NCBI GenBank assembly: GCA_035344155.1
Contig: DAORAL010000030.1
Coordinates: forward strand, 4,894-68,893
Length of the DNA stretch: 64,000 nt
Source of the DNA: UBA1845 sp002338715
GTDB taxonomy: Bacteria > Planctomycetota > Phycisphaerae > UBA1845
Direction: 5' to 3'
Part shown: one piece after another, positions 33,929 to 42,267 of the stretch
Layout: each line of letters begins with the position of its first letter
How positions within the stretch are numbered: the first letter of the stretch is position 1
The notes under the pieces: generated by a model
What the model was told of the DNA's origin: nothing
Database searches by the model: none
Seen by the model: only the letters and a program-made list of their open reading frames with translations
Translations under genes and position numbers: made by a program

Positions 33929-34876
33929 ATGGGGAGCGATCGTCCGGCCATCACGCTGATCATCGGGTGTACCGGCTGCGGCAAAGGCGCGGTGGGTCGC
34001 GCCCTAGCCGAGCGGATCGGCGCCGAGATCATCAGCATGGACTCAATGAAGATCTATCGAATGATGGACATCGGGACAGCCAAGCCGTCCTCAGCCGCAC
34101 GGCGCGCGGTTCCTCATCATCTTGTCGATATCCTCGATCCGTGGGACGACTACTCCGTCGCGGAGTTTGTGGCTGATGCCGATCGTGCCATCGCTGACAT
34201 CGCCAGTCGCGGCAAGCCTGTGTTGTGTGTCGGTGGAACGGCGCTGTACGTCAAAGCATTGAGCGAAGGGTTGTTTGAAGGACCGTCCGCCAATCCGGAA
34301 ATTCGCCAGCGCTTAAGCGACGAGGCGGAAGCGGTGGGCAATCAGGTGCTGCACGATCGCCTCAAAGGGATCGACCCCGAAGCGGCTGACCGCATTCACG
34401 TCAACGATTTGCGGCGGATTGTGCGGGCGCTCGAAGTCTTCGAAATCACCGGTCAACCGATCACGAGCCTGCAAACGCAATGGGATCAGCAGCGCACCAT
34501 TTACGATTGCACATTCATCGGGCTCACCCGCGACAAGGACGAGCAAAGCCGCCGAATCAACGCCCGCGTGCACAAAATGATGGACCTCGGATTGCTCGAT
34601 GAGGTCAGGAATCTGCTCGAATTGGATCAACCACTCTCTGCCACCGCGCGCAAAGCCGTCGGGTATGCCGAACTGATCGAATACTTCGAGGAAAAGGTTT
34701 CCCTTGAACAAGCGGTCGAAAAGATCAAAATCAACAGCCGCCAACTGGCCAAGGGGCAGCGCACCTGGTTCAAGCGCAACCGTGATGTCCGTTGGTTTGA
34801 GTTGGATGACGCCTCGACCGTAGAGAAAGTCGTCGACACCATCTTTCGCGCGCAAGGGATGCCATGGTCGAACTGA
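33929..34876 (+). CDS. miaA: tRNA dimethylallyltransferase
   Basis: From ATG 33929 the protein has 315 residues, the usual MiaA size. It adds dimethylallyl to A37 of tRNAs that read codons starting with U. Visible features are IISMDSMKIYRMMDIGTAKP (the DSxQxY-like segment, here DSMKIY), PHHLVDILDPWDDYSVAEF, VLCVGGTALYVKAL, and the C-terminal KAVGYAELIEYFE and RQLAKGQRTWFKR. The P-loop reads GCTGCGKGAVG; most MiaA proteins have Ser or Thr after GK, here Gly, an unusual change. Only a weak ribosome site is visible. The stop overlaps the start of the next ABC gene by 13 nt. Confidence 0.94.
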   Translation: MGSDRPAITLIIGCTGCGKGAVGRALAERIGAEIISMDSMKIYRMMDIGTAKPSSAARRAVPHHLVDILDPWDDYSVAEFVADADRAIADIASRGKPVLCVGGTALYVKALSEGLFEGPSANPEIRQRLSDEAEAVGNQVLHDRLKGIDPEAADRIHVNDLRRIVRALEVFEITGQPITSLQTQWDQQRTIYDCTFIGLTRDKDEQSRRINARVHKMMDLGLLDEVRNLLELDQPLSATARKAVGYAELIEYFEEKVSLEQAVEKIKINSRQLAKGQRTWFKRNRDVRWFELDDASTVEKVVDTIFRAQGMPWSN

Positions 34877-35835
34877 CCGAGATGACCAACTGGGCAGTGG
34901 ACCTCATCGGGGTTCGCAAACGCTACCGTGGCGGCGTCGATGCGCTGCGTGGCGTGAATATCCAGGTTGGCCAGGGCGAAATCTTCGGCCTGCTCGGTCC
35001 CAACGGTGCGGGCAAAACCACCCTCGTTAAAATCATGATGACGGTCATTCGCCCGACGCACGCCTTGGGGACGATCCTCGGGCGGCCCATCGGCAACAGT
35101 CGCAAGCTTGCCCGCATCGGATACCTTCCCGAAAGCCATCGTTTCCCGTCGTATCTGACCGGTGCGCAGTTGCTCGACTATTACGCCGCACTGGCTCGGG
35201 TGCCCAGAAAAGTCCGCAAGCTGCGAACCGGCGAGTTGCTCGAACGGATGGGCATGGACAAGTGGGCCAACACCACGATCAGCAAATATTCAAAGGGCAT
35301 GATGCAGCGGTTGGGGTTGGCTCAGGCGCTGATGAACGATCCCGATCTGATCGTCCTCGATGAGCCGACCGATGGTGTCGATCCGATGGGGCGGCGCGAC
35401 ATCCGCGAACTGCTGCTCGATTTCAAGAAGCAGGGCAAAACCGTTCTGATCAACTCGCACCTCTTGGGCGAACTCGAAATGGTCTGCGACCGGGTCAGCA
35501 TTCTGGTCGATGGACTGGTCGCGCGGCAGGGGACGCTCAAGGAACTGACCGAGCAGTCGAAAGAATACCGCGTGATGGTCGGTGGCGATTTGACTTCGAT
35601 GGATGCGGAAATTCGCGGGCTCGGCGGCAAAATCACGACCGGTGGGGTGATGCTACGCGGGCATGATTCCCAGCAGGTCAATGCGTTAATCGATCTCTTG
35701 CGGCAGAACGGACGGCTGATCGAGTCGGTCGAAAAGCGGCGTTTCAGTCTGGAAGACGTCTTCGTTAAAGCGATGGCCAGTGCGACTTCCGCGTCGCGCG
35801 AGTCAGCCCCCAAGGCAAAGAAGGTGAATCCATGA
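34864..35835 (+). CDS. ABC transporter ATP-binding protein
   Basis: The 323-residue protein begins at ATG 34864 inside the end of miaA. ABC motifs are complete: Walker A GLLGPNGAGKTTLVKI (about 43-58), signature YSKGMMQRLGLAQAL (about 141), Walker B LIVLDEPTDGVDPMG (about 161) and switch-region NSHLLGE. A C-terminal extension of about 80 residues (YRVMVGGDLTSMDAE onwards) resembles the accessory domain of ABC-2 exporters. It overlaps its permease partner by 4 nt, so the two form an exporter. The substrate cannot be told; the subfamily is that of Nod/CcmA/drug or ABC-2 type exporters. Confidence 0.93.
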   Translation: MVELTEMTNWAVDLIGVRKRYRGGVDALRGVNIQVGQGEIFGLLGPNGAGKTTLVKIMMTVIRPTHALGTILGRPIGNSRKLARIGYLPESHRFPSYLTGAQLLDYYAALARVPRKVRKLRTGELLERMGMDKWANTTISKYSKGMMQRLGLAQALMNDPDLIVLDEPTDGVDPMGRRDIRELLLDFKKQGKTVLINSHLLGELEMVCDRVSILVDGLVARQGTLKELTEQSKEYRVMVGGDLTSMDAEIRGLGGKITTGGVMLRGHDSQQVNALIDLLRQNGRLIESVEKRRFSLEDVFVKAMASATSASRESAPKAKKVNP

Positions 35836-36806
35836 TGCAGATGTGGGCGATCATCGTGGATTCGTTTCGCGAGGCAAAAGCCAAGAAGCTCTTCTGGGTT
35901 CTGCTGGCGATTTCAACATTGGTTGCATTGGCGCTTTCGTGCATCGGCTTTGATGAGAACGGGTTTTCATTTTTCTACGGTGCGATCAAAGTACAGAACG
36001 GCATCTATCAGACAGGCACGCAAGCGGCTGAGCAGTTTTTTGGCGCGATCGTCTCCAACTTCCTTGTGGGAACGTACATCGGTTGGGTGGGGATCATCAT
36101 TTGTCTGATCGGAACCGTCGGGATGTTCCCGAGTTTAATTGAAACCGGCGCCGTCGATGTTGTGGTGAGCAAACCCCTGACGCGCAGTGTCCTGTTCTTT
36201 TCGCGTTATATCGGAAGCCTGGCGTTTGTGCTCGCTCAGGCCACGTACTTTGTTGTCCTGACGCTCCTGGTGTTGCGGTGGCAAATGGGGCGCTGGCTTT
36301 GGGGATATCTTTGGGCGATCCCTCTGCTTGTCTTGAGTTTCAGCTACATCTACTGCGTGTGTGTGTTGGCGGCCGTCTGGACCCGCCGCACGTTGGTCTC
36401 GTTGGTTTGTGGTTTGTTCTTCTGGGTGATCTTGTTCGGAGTGGCCAGTACGGAACAATTTGTCGGGACCAATGAAAGCGATGGATCTGGCAATGTTGTG
36501 ATAAAGTATTCCATGCGTGGGTCGATCGGCAAAGTGGTCTACGTCCTTCATCAGATCCTACCCAAGCCCAGCGATATTCCCGTCATCTTGGGCCGTGAAA
36601 CCAATGCGTTGGGGTCCAGGGAATTTGTTGAGGCCATCGCGCCAAACGATCCCGATGTCCTGTCGCCCGGTAGGGTTCACCAACTGGATGTTGAGCAGCT
36701 TCGCGCCGAAGCCGTCTCGCCGTCGCGATCGATCGGAAGTTCGCTCGCGTTCGAAGCAGTCGTGTTGGTCTTTGCCTGCGTCATCTTCTCGCGCCGGGAT
36801 TTCTAG
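35832..36806 (+). CDS. ABC-2-type transporter permease
   Basis: The 324-residue protein starts at ATG 35832, overlapping the ATPase gene by ATGA. It begins with MWAIIVDSFREAKAKKLFWV, a typical ABC-2 N-terminus (cytoplasmic amphipathic helix, then membrane segment). About six membrane segments are visible, including FWVLLAISTLVALALSCIGF, YIGWVGIIICLIGTVGMF, FVLAQATYFVVLTLLVL and a C-terminal FEAVVLVFACVIFSRRDF. The large segment at about 215-295 is probably extracytoplasmic. VVVSKPLTRSVLFFSRYIGS is the conserved cytoplasmic loop. With the preceding ATPase it would form an export or efflux complex. Confidence 0.9.
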   Translation: MMQMWAIIVDSFREAKAKKLFWVLLAISTLVALALSCIGFDENGFSFFYGAIKVQNGIYQTGTQAAEQFFGAIVSNFLVGTYIGWVGIIICLIGTVGMFPSLIETGAVDVVVSKPLTRSVLFFSRYIGSLAFVLAQATYFVVLTLLVLRWQMGRWLWGYLWAIPLLVLSFSYIYCVCVLAAVWTRRTLVSLVCGLFFWVILFGVASTEQFVGTNESDGSGNVVIKYSMRGSIGKVVYVLHQILPKPSDIPVILGRETNALGSREFVEAIAPNDPDVLSPGRVHQLDVEQLRAEAVSPSRSIGSSLAFEAVVLVFACVIFSRRDF

Positions 36807-36848
36807 ACGTTCAATTTCTCCTTCCAGACTCCGCGGGAGGCGTTGTTT

Positions 36849-37961
36849 TTGCCTGCAAATAAGCGAATTCTGCTGACCATCACCGACCTCCACGTGGGGG
36901 GCGTGCCGCTGCATCTGTTTCGGTTGGCCAGGTTTCTTTCGGCGCACGGTTGGCATGTCGATGTGGTCAGTTTGAGCGCCGGTGGCGCCATGGCTGATTC
37001 GCTCGAAGGCGAAGGGATAGCGGTTCATCATTGCGGCGCGACGCATGCATTCGACTGGCGGGTGTTCGAGCGCCTTGCGCAGTTGATCGATGCGCGTCAT
37101 CCCGACATCGTGCATTCGTTTCTTTTTCACGCCAACCTGGCGAGCCGGCTTGCTTGTTTGCTTGCAGGCTTTCCGAAGCGTCGATTGATTTGCGAAATCC
37201 AGACCGTCGAGATCGAACGGCGATGGCATCTTTGGGTTGATCGATACCTGCATCGACTCAGCCGCCTGACCGTTTGCAATTCCGAATCGGTGCGCAGGCA
37301 CTTGCACGAACATGCCGGAATTCCAATGGATCGACTTGCAGTGATTGAAGGCGGTGTGGATGTCGATGCGATTGCGCAAGCCCAGCCGCTTATCGCCGAT
37401 CAATGGCGAACGAATGCGGATGAACCATTGCTGCTGTGGGTCGGGCGAATGGATCCGATCAAAGGACTTGATGTGCTTATTGATGCCGTGGCAAAAGTCG
37501 CGCGTCATCGTCCGGTCAAGTTGCTGCTGGTGGGCGATGGGCCCGAGCGCGCTCGCATCGAGTCAAGAGTCATCGAGCATTCGCTTCGAGGCAACGTGCA
37601 CTTCTTGGGTTTGCGCCGCGATGTGTATCGGTTGATTCAAACCACCGATCTGTTTGTGTTTCCATCACGCACGGAAGGCATGCCCAACGCGCTTTTGGAA
37701 GCGATGGCCGGTCGACTTCCCATCGTCGCGACCGATGTTCCCGGGTGTCATGACCTTGTCACTGACGGCAAGACAGGGCGACTGGTTAAAGTTAACGATC
37801 CGGACGCGCTGGCCGATGCGATTGAGTCGGCTTTAGACGATTCGGCAACCACCAATTCGATGAGTGCCAATGCATGGCACTTCGTTTCCACGTCCCACAG
37901 TGTCACAAAATGTCACCAATCCTATGAAGCCCTCTACGAACGGGTGCGCAGGCTTTCCTGA
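36849..37961 (+). CDS. Glycosyltransferase family 4 (GT-B fold)
   Basis: TTG 36849 is 8 nt after GGGAGG and gives 370 residues; a TTG at 36843 is the other option. The N-terminal half has HVGGVPLHLFRLARFLSAHG and the C-terminal half has LLLWVGRMDPIKGLDVLIDA, VGDGPERARIE, and the donor-site segment FVFPSRTEGMPNALLEAMAG (EX7E type) with LPIVATDVPGCHDLV. These define a GT4 retaining transferase that moves a sugar from a nucleotide donor to a lipid, glycan or protein. It is cytoplasmic with no membrane segment. It stands alone, 43 nt after the ABC permease, so the exporter and this enzyme could belong to one surface-glycan pathway (inference only). Confidence 0.88.
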   Translation: MPANKRILLTITDLHVGGVPLHLFRLARFLSAHGWHVDVVSLSAGGAMADSLEGEGIAVHHCGATHAFDWRVFERLAQLIDARHPDIVHSFLFHANLASRLACLLAGFPKRRLICEIQTVEIERRWHLWVDRYLHRLSRLTVCNSESVRRHLHEHAGIPMDRLAVIEGGVDVDAIAQAQPLIADQWRTNADEPLLLWVGRMDPIKGLDVLIDAVAKVARHRPVKLLLVGDGPERARIESRVIEHSLRGNVHFLGLRRDVYRLIQTTDLFVFPSRTEGMPNALLEAMAGRLPIVATDVPGCHDLVTDGKTGRLVKVNDPDALADAIESALDDSATTNSMSANAWHFVSTSHSVTKCHQSYEALYERVRRLS

Positions 37962-38265
37962 TAGTCACAACAAAACGATAGGTGTTTGTTAGGGTGTGAG
38001 TTATGCGCGTGGGGTAATGGCTCCAATGTGCGCGCGTTTAACCATCATCTGGTGTATTTCGCTTGCGTCCCCACATGATATCGGTAGCATTGAGGCGCGC
38101 AAAGTTTTGTCAATTTTGCGTTTGCATAAAGTGGTTCGCTGGGGTAAATTTTCCCACAGTTGGCCTTGTTTGTGGTGATCGCAACCACAAACCTCCTGTT
38201 TTTGGGCGCGATGTTTGGCGGAGCCCATCCAAGGACAGGCCGACCTGGGATTTTCGAGGAACCCC
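37962..38265 (+). other. Upstream region of the dcw cluster (mraZ leader)
   Basis: This 304-bp region before mraZ holds a 9-bp perfect hairpin (38168-38192) and GC-poor segments around 38101-38160 where promoters are expected. TGGGG-like triplets occur near 38140 and 38215 and could form part of a MraZ site (family recognises TGGGN direct repeats), but the spacing is not regular enough to claim it. No gene is seen. Confidence 0.45.
38168..38192 (+). promoter_or_regulatory. Hairpin in the mraZ leader, possible attenuator
   Basis: GTTTGTGGT and ACCACAAAC form a perfect 9-bp stem with a 7-nt loop (GATCGCA). A five-T run follows 7 nt later. It is about 75 nt before the mraZ ATG, so it could end or slow transcription before the cluster. 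Confidence 0.4.
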
Positions 38266-38745
38266 ATGGCGTTTATTGATGCCTTTGAGCGCACCCTTGA
38301 TTCAAAAAATAGAACGCAGATCCCGGCTGACTTTCGCAATGCCATGGATCCTGCGGTTCACGGTGAGACATTTTACCTCTGTCCGGGTGAGCGGCCCAAC
38401 ACTTTATCGCTGCTCCCCGAAAAGTATTTTGAAGAGTTGTCGGAGTACCTGCGGACGGACCTGCTGGACGGCGAGGAGGCCGAGTCCTACGAAATCCTGT
38501 TCTATTCGATGAGCAGGAAGCTCGACATGGACAAGCAGGGGCGGGTGGTGCTTCCCGACCGTCAGTTGGCGATGGTCAACATAGGCAAGGAAATCACCTT
38601 TGCGGGGGTGAATAAGCGGATCGACATCTGGTCCACCGAAGAGTATCGCGCCTATATCCAGGACGAATTCAGTGCCAACTGGCGACGACTCAAGCAGTTT
38701 GCCCGAACGGCTCGGTCGAAACGGGCTCGAACGCCGGAGGAATAA
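38266..38745 (+). CDS. mraZ: MraZ transcriptional regulator / nucleoid-associated protein
   Basis: GAGGA lies 6 nt before ATG 38266. The 159-residue protein has two SpoVT/AbrB-like halves: FERTLDSKNRTQIPADFRNA at about 6-25 (the DxKNR/G-R-P-type signature) and KLDMDKQGRVVLPDRQLAMV (about 86-105). MraZ normally controls the dcw cluster and is its first gene, as here. The C-terminal tail is basic (KQFARTARSKRARTP) and somewhat longer than in E. coli. The next gene of the cluster, rsmH, begins over 500 bp later, which is unusual. Confidence 0.93.
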   Translation: MAFIDAFERTLDSKNRTQIPADFRNAMDPAVHGETFYLCPGERPNTLSLLPEKYFEELSEYLRTDLLDGEEAESYEILFYSMSRKLDMDKQGRVVLPDRQLAMVNIGKEITFAGVNKRIDIWSTEEYRAYIQDEFSANWRRLKQFARTARSKRARTPEE

Positions 38746-39279
38746 GGCGATTCGCAAGGAGAGCATCACCCTGCATCGCTCGATCGGGTGTGGGATTGTC
38801 AAGGATGACAAAATGCTGGGCGATTATCCGGGTGCCCTTCCGGATGGTCGGATTTGCCAAGAGCGGGGCAGTTTTTTCGGGTCCAACTCCGTGGCGCGGT
38901 CGGTTGGATTCGAGTCGTGGTGGCTTGAGCAGGACGCTCGGTCGCTGCAAGCATGCGACGCACGAGGCGTCGTTCGGAAATTTGTGTAGTCCGCTTTGGA
39001 AGCAGAAGGATTCTGCCGTGGCGGGCGCTGTCGGTTGGATTGATGGAATCAGGCTTGGGATCTTGATGCGTTGCTTCGGTAATTGCATCGCTTGGACAAA
39101 CGGTTCGGCGCGGTCCAGGTATTTAGAGATTTCAACACCCTCCGCATTCTCAATTGGCAGACTGGGATCGTGTGTTGCTAAGGATGGCAACGGCACGCCC
39201 GGGCACACCCTTTTCGGCGGTGGAAGATCAACCGCCAGGAAACTGGTGCCGCGTTGTTGGCAACCAGTCGCAGGAGCCA
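38746..39279 (+). other. 534-bp gap between mraZ and rsmH
   Basis: In most bacteria these genes are adjacent. Here no gene is supported: the long plus-strand frames (for example 38790-39287) have no ribosome site and unnatural composition, and one minus-strand frame crosses the whole gap without recognisable protein features. It may be leader RNA or a decayed gene. The in-frame extension of rsmH back to 39154 lies in its last part. Confidence 0.5.
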
Positions 39280-40218
39280 GTGGTTGATGAAGTAGAACAA
39301 CATCTAGCCGTCTTGCCCGACGAGGTGGGTTCGATGTTGGCCATTGAACCTGGGGCGTGCGTGGTGGATTGCACGCTGGGGCTCGCGGGGCACGCGAAGA
39401 TGTTGGCCAGTGCGGCGGGTCCGGATGGCATGGTCATCGGGCTGGATGTCGACCCGGACAATCTGGCGATTGCGTCGCAGCGAATGGAAGATAGCGGCTG
39501 CCCCCATCGGTTGGTGCGGTCCAATTTCGATCAGCTTGATGAAGTCTTGAAGGATTTGGGGATTGGTGGGGTTGATGCAGTCCTTGCGGATCTTGGCGTC
39601 AGTTCCAATCAAATCAGCGAACCACGTTTTGGATTGAGTTTTCAGGTGGATGCTCCGCTGGACATGCGCCTGGACGATCGGCTTGCGGATACGGCAGCCG
39701 ACCTGGTTAATCGGTTGGGCGAAACCGAGTTGGCCAACCTGATATACGAGTTTGGACAGGAGCGGTTCAGCCGACGGATCGCGAAGCTCATTTGCCGTGA
39801 GCGTCGATCGTCGCGAATCGTGCGGACGGGGCAGCTTGTCGATCTGATCGGACGGGCGCTGCATGTCGATCCGAACTCACGTCGATCCAAAATTCACCCA
39901 GCCACCCGAACCTTTCAAGCGCTGCGTATCGCGGTCAACGATGAACTTGGCGCGCTCAAGCGATTGTTGGACATGGCACCATCGATCTTGAACGAAGGCG
40001 GCCGAATCGCGATCATTTCGTTTCACAGTTTGGAAGATGGGATCGTCAAGCGAAGTTTTCGAGCCCATCGAACTGATGGAATTTACGACATTTTGACGAA
40101 AAAGCCTTTGGTTGCAGGTTCTGCTGAAAGACGGGCCAACCCGCGTTCGCGAAGTGCGAAGCTTCGGGTGGCGAAGCGAACGGCCAAGGTGCTCGACGTT
40201 GGCGGTGACGGGCGCTAG
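39280..40218 (+). CDS. rsmH: 16S rRNA (cytosine(1402)-N(4))-methyltransferase
   Basis: GTG 39280 (AGGAG 3 nt upstream) places the conserved HLAVLPDEVGSML at residues 7-19, exactly where known RsmH proteins start; the frame is open back to 39154. The 312-residue enzyme methylates N4 of C1402 in the ribosomal P site. Motifs are DCTLGLAGHAKMLA (SAM site), IGLDVDPDNLAIA, LADLGVSSNQ, PLDMRLD (usually PLDMRM), HPATRTFQALRIAVNDEL and IISFHSLEDGIVKRSFR. The last codons and stop are part of a 24-bp direct repeat. Confidence 0.94.
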   Translation: MVDEVEQHLAVLPDEVGSMLAIEPGACVVDCTLGLAGHAKMLASAAGPDGMVIGLDVDPDNLAIASQRMEDSGCPHRLVRSNFDQLDEVLKDLGIGGVDAVLADLGVSSNQISEPRFGLSFQVDAPLDMRLDDRLADTAADLVNRLGETELANLIYEFGQERFSRRIAKLICRERRSSRIVRTGQLVDLIGRALHVDPNSRRSKIHPATRTFQALRIAVNDELGALKRLLDMAPSILNEGGRIAIISFHSLEDGIVKRSFRAHRTDGIYDILTKKPLVAGSAERRANPRSRSAKLRVAKRTAKVLDVGGDGR

Positions 40219-40258
40219 AACAAAAAGGGCGACTGGCGCTAGAACAAGAAGAGTGCGA
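40211..40258 (+). repeat. 24-bp direct repeat spanning the rsmH stop codon
   Basis: GGCGCTAGAACAAAAAGGG at 40211 recurs 24 bp later at 40235 as GGCGCTAGAACAAGAAGAG. The first copy contains the TAG of rsmH and the second repeats it downstream. The arrangement mirrors the tandem repeat at the sufB stop. Confidence 0.8.
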
Positions 40259-40375
40259 TCAATCAGAAACCCGCGAAGGTCGGGTCGATGACTTTTGCGG
40301 TTCTGCAGAATTAAACGAACAATAACTGCGGCGGCGGTTTGGAGTGGCTGACGCATGAATGACGGGAGTCGAAGT

Positions 40376-41974
40376 ATGGGTAAGGAGACGAAGGTCGGCC
40401 TCCTTGTTGGGATGTGCTTCATCGTCTGTTGCGCGATTGTCCTTTCACACCATGGCCGGCGTCGCGCCGAAGCCCAGGATCTTTCGGTGACCAACGCCGA
40501 ACGGTCGCGAAAAGCCCCGTTGCTTCTGGATCGAAATGCCAGTGCGGAACGCGCGACCAAGCGGATCGCCCCGAGCCGCACCACCCGTCCGAACACCCGA
40601 AACAACCGGGCCGACCAGCCCGACCAATTCGACGATGAACCGGTGGTCGATGACCGGGTCCACGGCGATCAGGAGACGCAACTGGCGGACAGCCGTTCTT
40701 CTGGAGATGGCCGCTGGGAGACGCCAACGCGCGAGTCGCAGTCGGTGCGCTACGGATTCGAATCGGAAGGCGAAAGGTCATCCAAAAATAGGACATCGCA
40801 GGATCGCGATGCCGCCAGTCGGCCCAGCAGCCGATCGTCAGAACCTTTCATACACCGCGGTCCTCCCATTCCCGATGTGGTTGCGCCCAAGACTTCGCGA
40901 ATGAACGAGCGCGACGACGAGCTGGTCGTATTGGACGATGCCTCGCAGGATTCGGAACCGCTCGTCGCAAACATGCCCTCGGGCGACAACTCGGGTTTCA
41001 ATCGGCGCACGCTGACGTCGACCCCAAGTCCTGCACCAAAAAGCCGGCGCGAATCGCGCAGTGACTCCGGCGCGTCCCACTCGGCTCCAACGCGTACGGA
41101 AAGCGACGCCACCAACCAGATTCGGGCTGAGATGGAGCGGGCGGCTGCTCGAAACGCGGCGCGTGATGAAGCCGAAAGCAACTCTGGGCGTTCAAACGAA
41201 GCACATCCCCAGTTGGGAAATCGCCCGGCAGGTCGAGCGGCGATGGATCGGCACGTTGTGCAGGAAGGTGAAAACCTGTCGCGGATTGCGGAACAGTACT
41301 ATGGATCGAGCGCGCCAGCGATTCTCGACGCGATCGTTCAGGCCAATCGCGACACCATGTCGGGCCCGAATCATATCGTCGCAGGGCGTGAACTGCTGCT
41401 TCCGGAAATCGCCGGAATCGATGCGATTCGTCATGCAGAATCGCCAGACGATGAAGAATCGCAAGTTGGTCGCGATGTAGACGCCGATCGCGAACGTCCC
41501 GCCCAGTCGAAAATCGCCGCGGAATACGAAGTTCAGCCGGGCGATCTGCTTTCGCGGGTGGTGTCGCGGCATTACGGCAACTCGTCGCAACGAATCATTG
41601 ACGAAGTTTACCGGGCGAACATGGATCGCATGAAAAGCCCCGACAATCTGGTGGCTGGCACTGTCATCGTTCTACCCGAAATCGACAACATTCAGCCGAA
41701 GCAGGTTGGTCAAAGCCAAAAGGCTCACGACGAACCGGTCGCCAGAACCGCAAGCGATGAAGAAGCGTTCCAGTGGTACGTGGTTCAAAAGGGCGACACC
41801 TACTCGACCATCGCAGCCGCCCAGATGGGATCGTCGAAGCGCTGGAGAGAGCTGGCTGACTTCAACAAAACGGTATTCAAAGACGCGACGCAGATTCGCC
41901 ACGGCGTTCGCATCCGCATCCCCACGGGGAGTTCATCGAGCCGCGAGTCCGATTCCAACCGCAGGGGGCGCTGA
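40376..41974 (+). CDS. Membrane-anchored protein with three LysM domains, in the dcw cluster
   Basis: GGGAG lies 7 nt before ATG 40376; an ATG seven codons upstream also exists. The 532-residue protein has one N-terminal membrane segment (VGLLVGMCFIVCCAIVLSH, about 7-25), then a long Arg/Ser/Asp-rich low-complexity region to about residue 290. Three LysM peptidoglycan-binding domains follow: about 290 (HVVQEGENLSRIAEQYYGS), about 382 (YEVQPGDLLSRVVSRHYGN) and about 465 (WYVVQKGDTYSTIAAAQM). LysM binds N-acetylglucosamine glycans. It overlaps the ftsL-like gene by one base. Its position between rsmH and ftsL suggests a role in division or septal wall assembly (inference); the protein is not a known divisome part. 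Confidence 0.88.
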   Translation: MGKETKVGLLVGMCFIVCCAIVLSHHGRRRAEAQDLSVTNAERSRKAPLLLDRNASAERATKRIAPSRTTRPNTRNNRADQPDQFDDEPVVDDRVHGDQETQLADSRSSGDGRWETPTRESQSVRYGFESEGERSSKNRTSQDRDAASRPSSRSSEPFIHRGPPIPDVVAPKTSRMNERDDELVVLDDASQDSEPLVANMPSGDNSGFNRRTLTSTPSPAPKSRRESRSDSGASHSAPTRTESDATNQIRAEMERAAARNAARDEAESNSGRSNEAHPQLGNRPAGRAAMDRHVVQEGENLSRIAEQYYGSSAPAILDAIVQANRDTMSGPNHIVAGRELLLPEIAGIDAIRHAESPDDEESQVGRDVDADRERPAQSKIAAEYEVQPGDLLSRVVSRHYGNSSQRIIDEVYRANMDRMKSPDNLVAGTVIVLPEIDNIQPKQVGQSQKAHDEPVARTASDEEAFQWYVVQKGDTYSTIAAAQMGSSKRWRELADFNKTVFKDATQIRHGVRIRIPTGSSSSRESDSNRRGR

Positions 41975-42264
41975 TGACGCCAACGCGCGCCGGAGTCGCA
42001 TTGCTGCTGGTTGGGATCATCTGCCTGATCGTCGTGGCGCTGCGGGCTGAGAAGGTTCGCGTCGAAACCCGCATTCAAGCACACACGGCAGAGATTGTTC
42101 ACTGTCGCCGTCAGGTTTGGTCGTTGCAAATGGAGATCGCCCGATTGCGCTCGCCGGAGAAAATCCAGCAGCGAATCGAGCGATTCAGCCTCACCGTCGG
42201 CGCCGACTTTGATCGTTGGCTTTCGCCGGATACCGATGAAGCGCTTGCATCCCTGGAAGAGTGA
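41974..42264 (+). CDS. ftsL: FtsL-like division protein
   Basis: The 96-residue protein has one membrane segment (GVALLLVGIICLIVVALRAEK) followed by a coiled coil (IQAHTAEIVHCRRQVWSLQMEIARLRSP is read as heptads over residues about 34-62). This size and topology, between rsmH and ftsI, are those of FtsL; the primary sequence itself is very divergent, as usual for the family. FtsL with FtsQ activates septal synthesis by FtsW/FtsI. The start overlaps the LysM gene stop (TGATG), and three bases separate it from ftsI. Confidence 0.75.
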   Translation: MTPTRAGVALLLVGIICLIVVALRAEKVRVETRIQAHTAEIVHCRRQVWSLQMEIARLRSPEKIQQRIERFSLTVGADFDRWLSPDTDEALASLEE

Positions 42265-42267
42265 CCC

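Noticed and set aside
37962..38265. MraZ-binding direct repeats (TGGGN) before mraZ
   Set aside because: TGG-rich triplets are present, but three or more copies with constant 10-bp spacing could not be found.
38790..39287. 165-codon plus-strand frame in the mraZ-rsmH gap
   Set aside because: It overlaps the rsmH 5' end in another frame and has no ribosome site. The composition is unlike neighbouring proteins.
40419..40796. Minus-strand frames over the LysM gene
   Set aside because: The Arg/Ser/Asp-rich region of the LysM protein generates open antisense frames. Their translations are low-complexity Arg/Gly/Pro.
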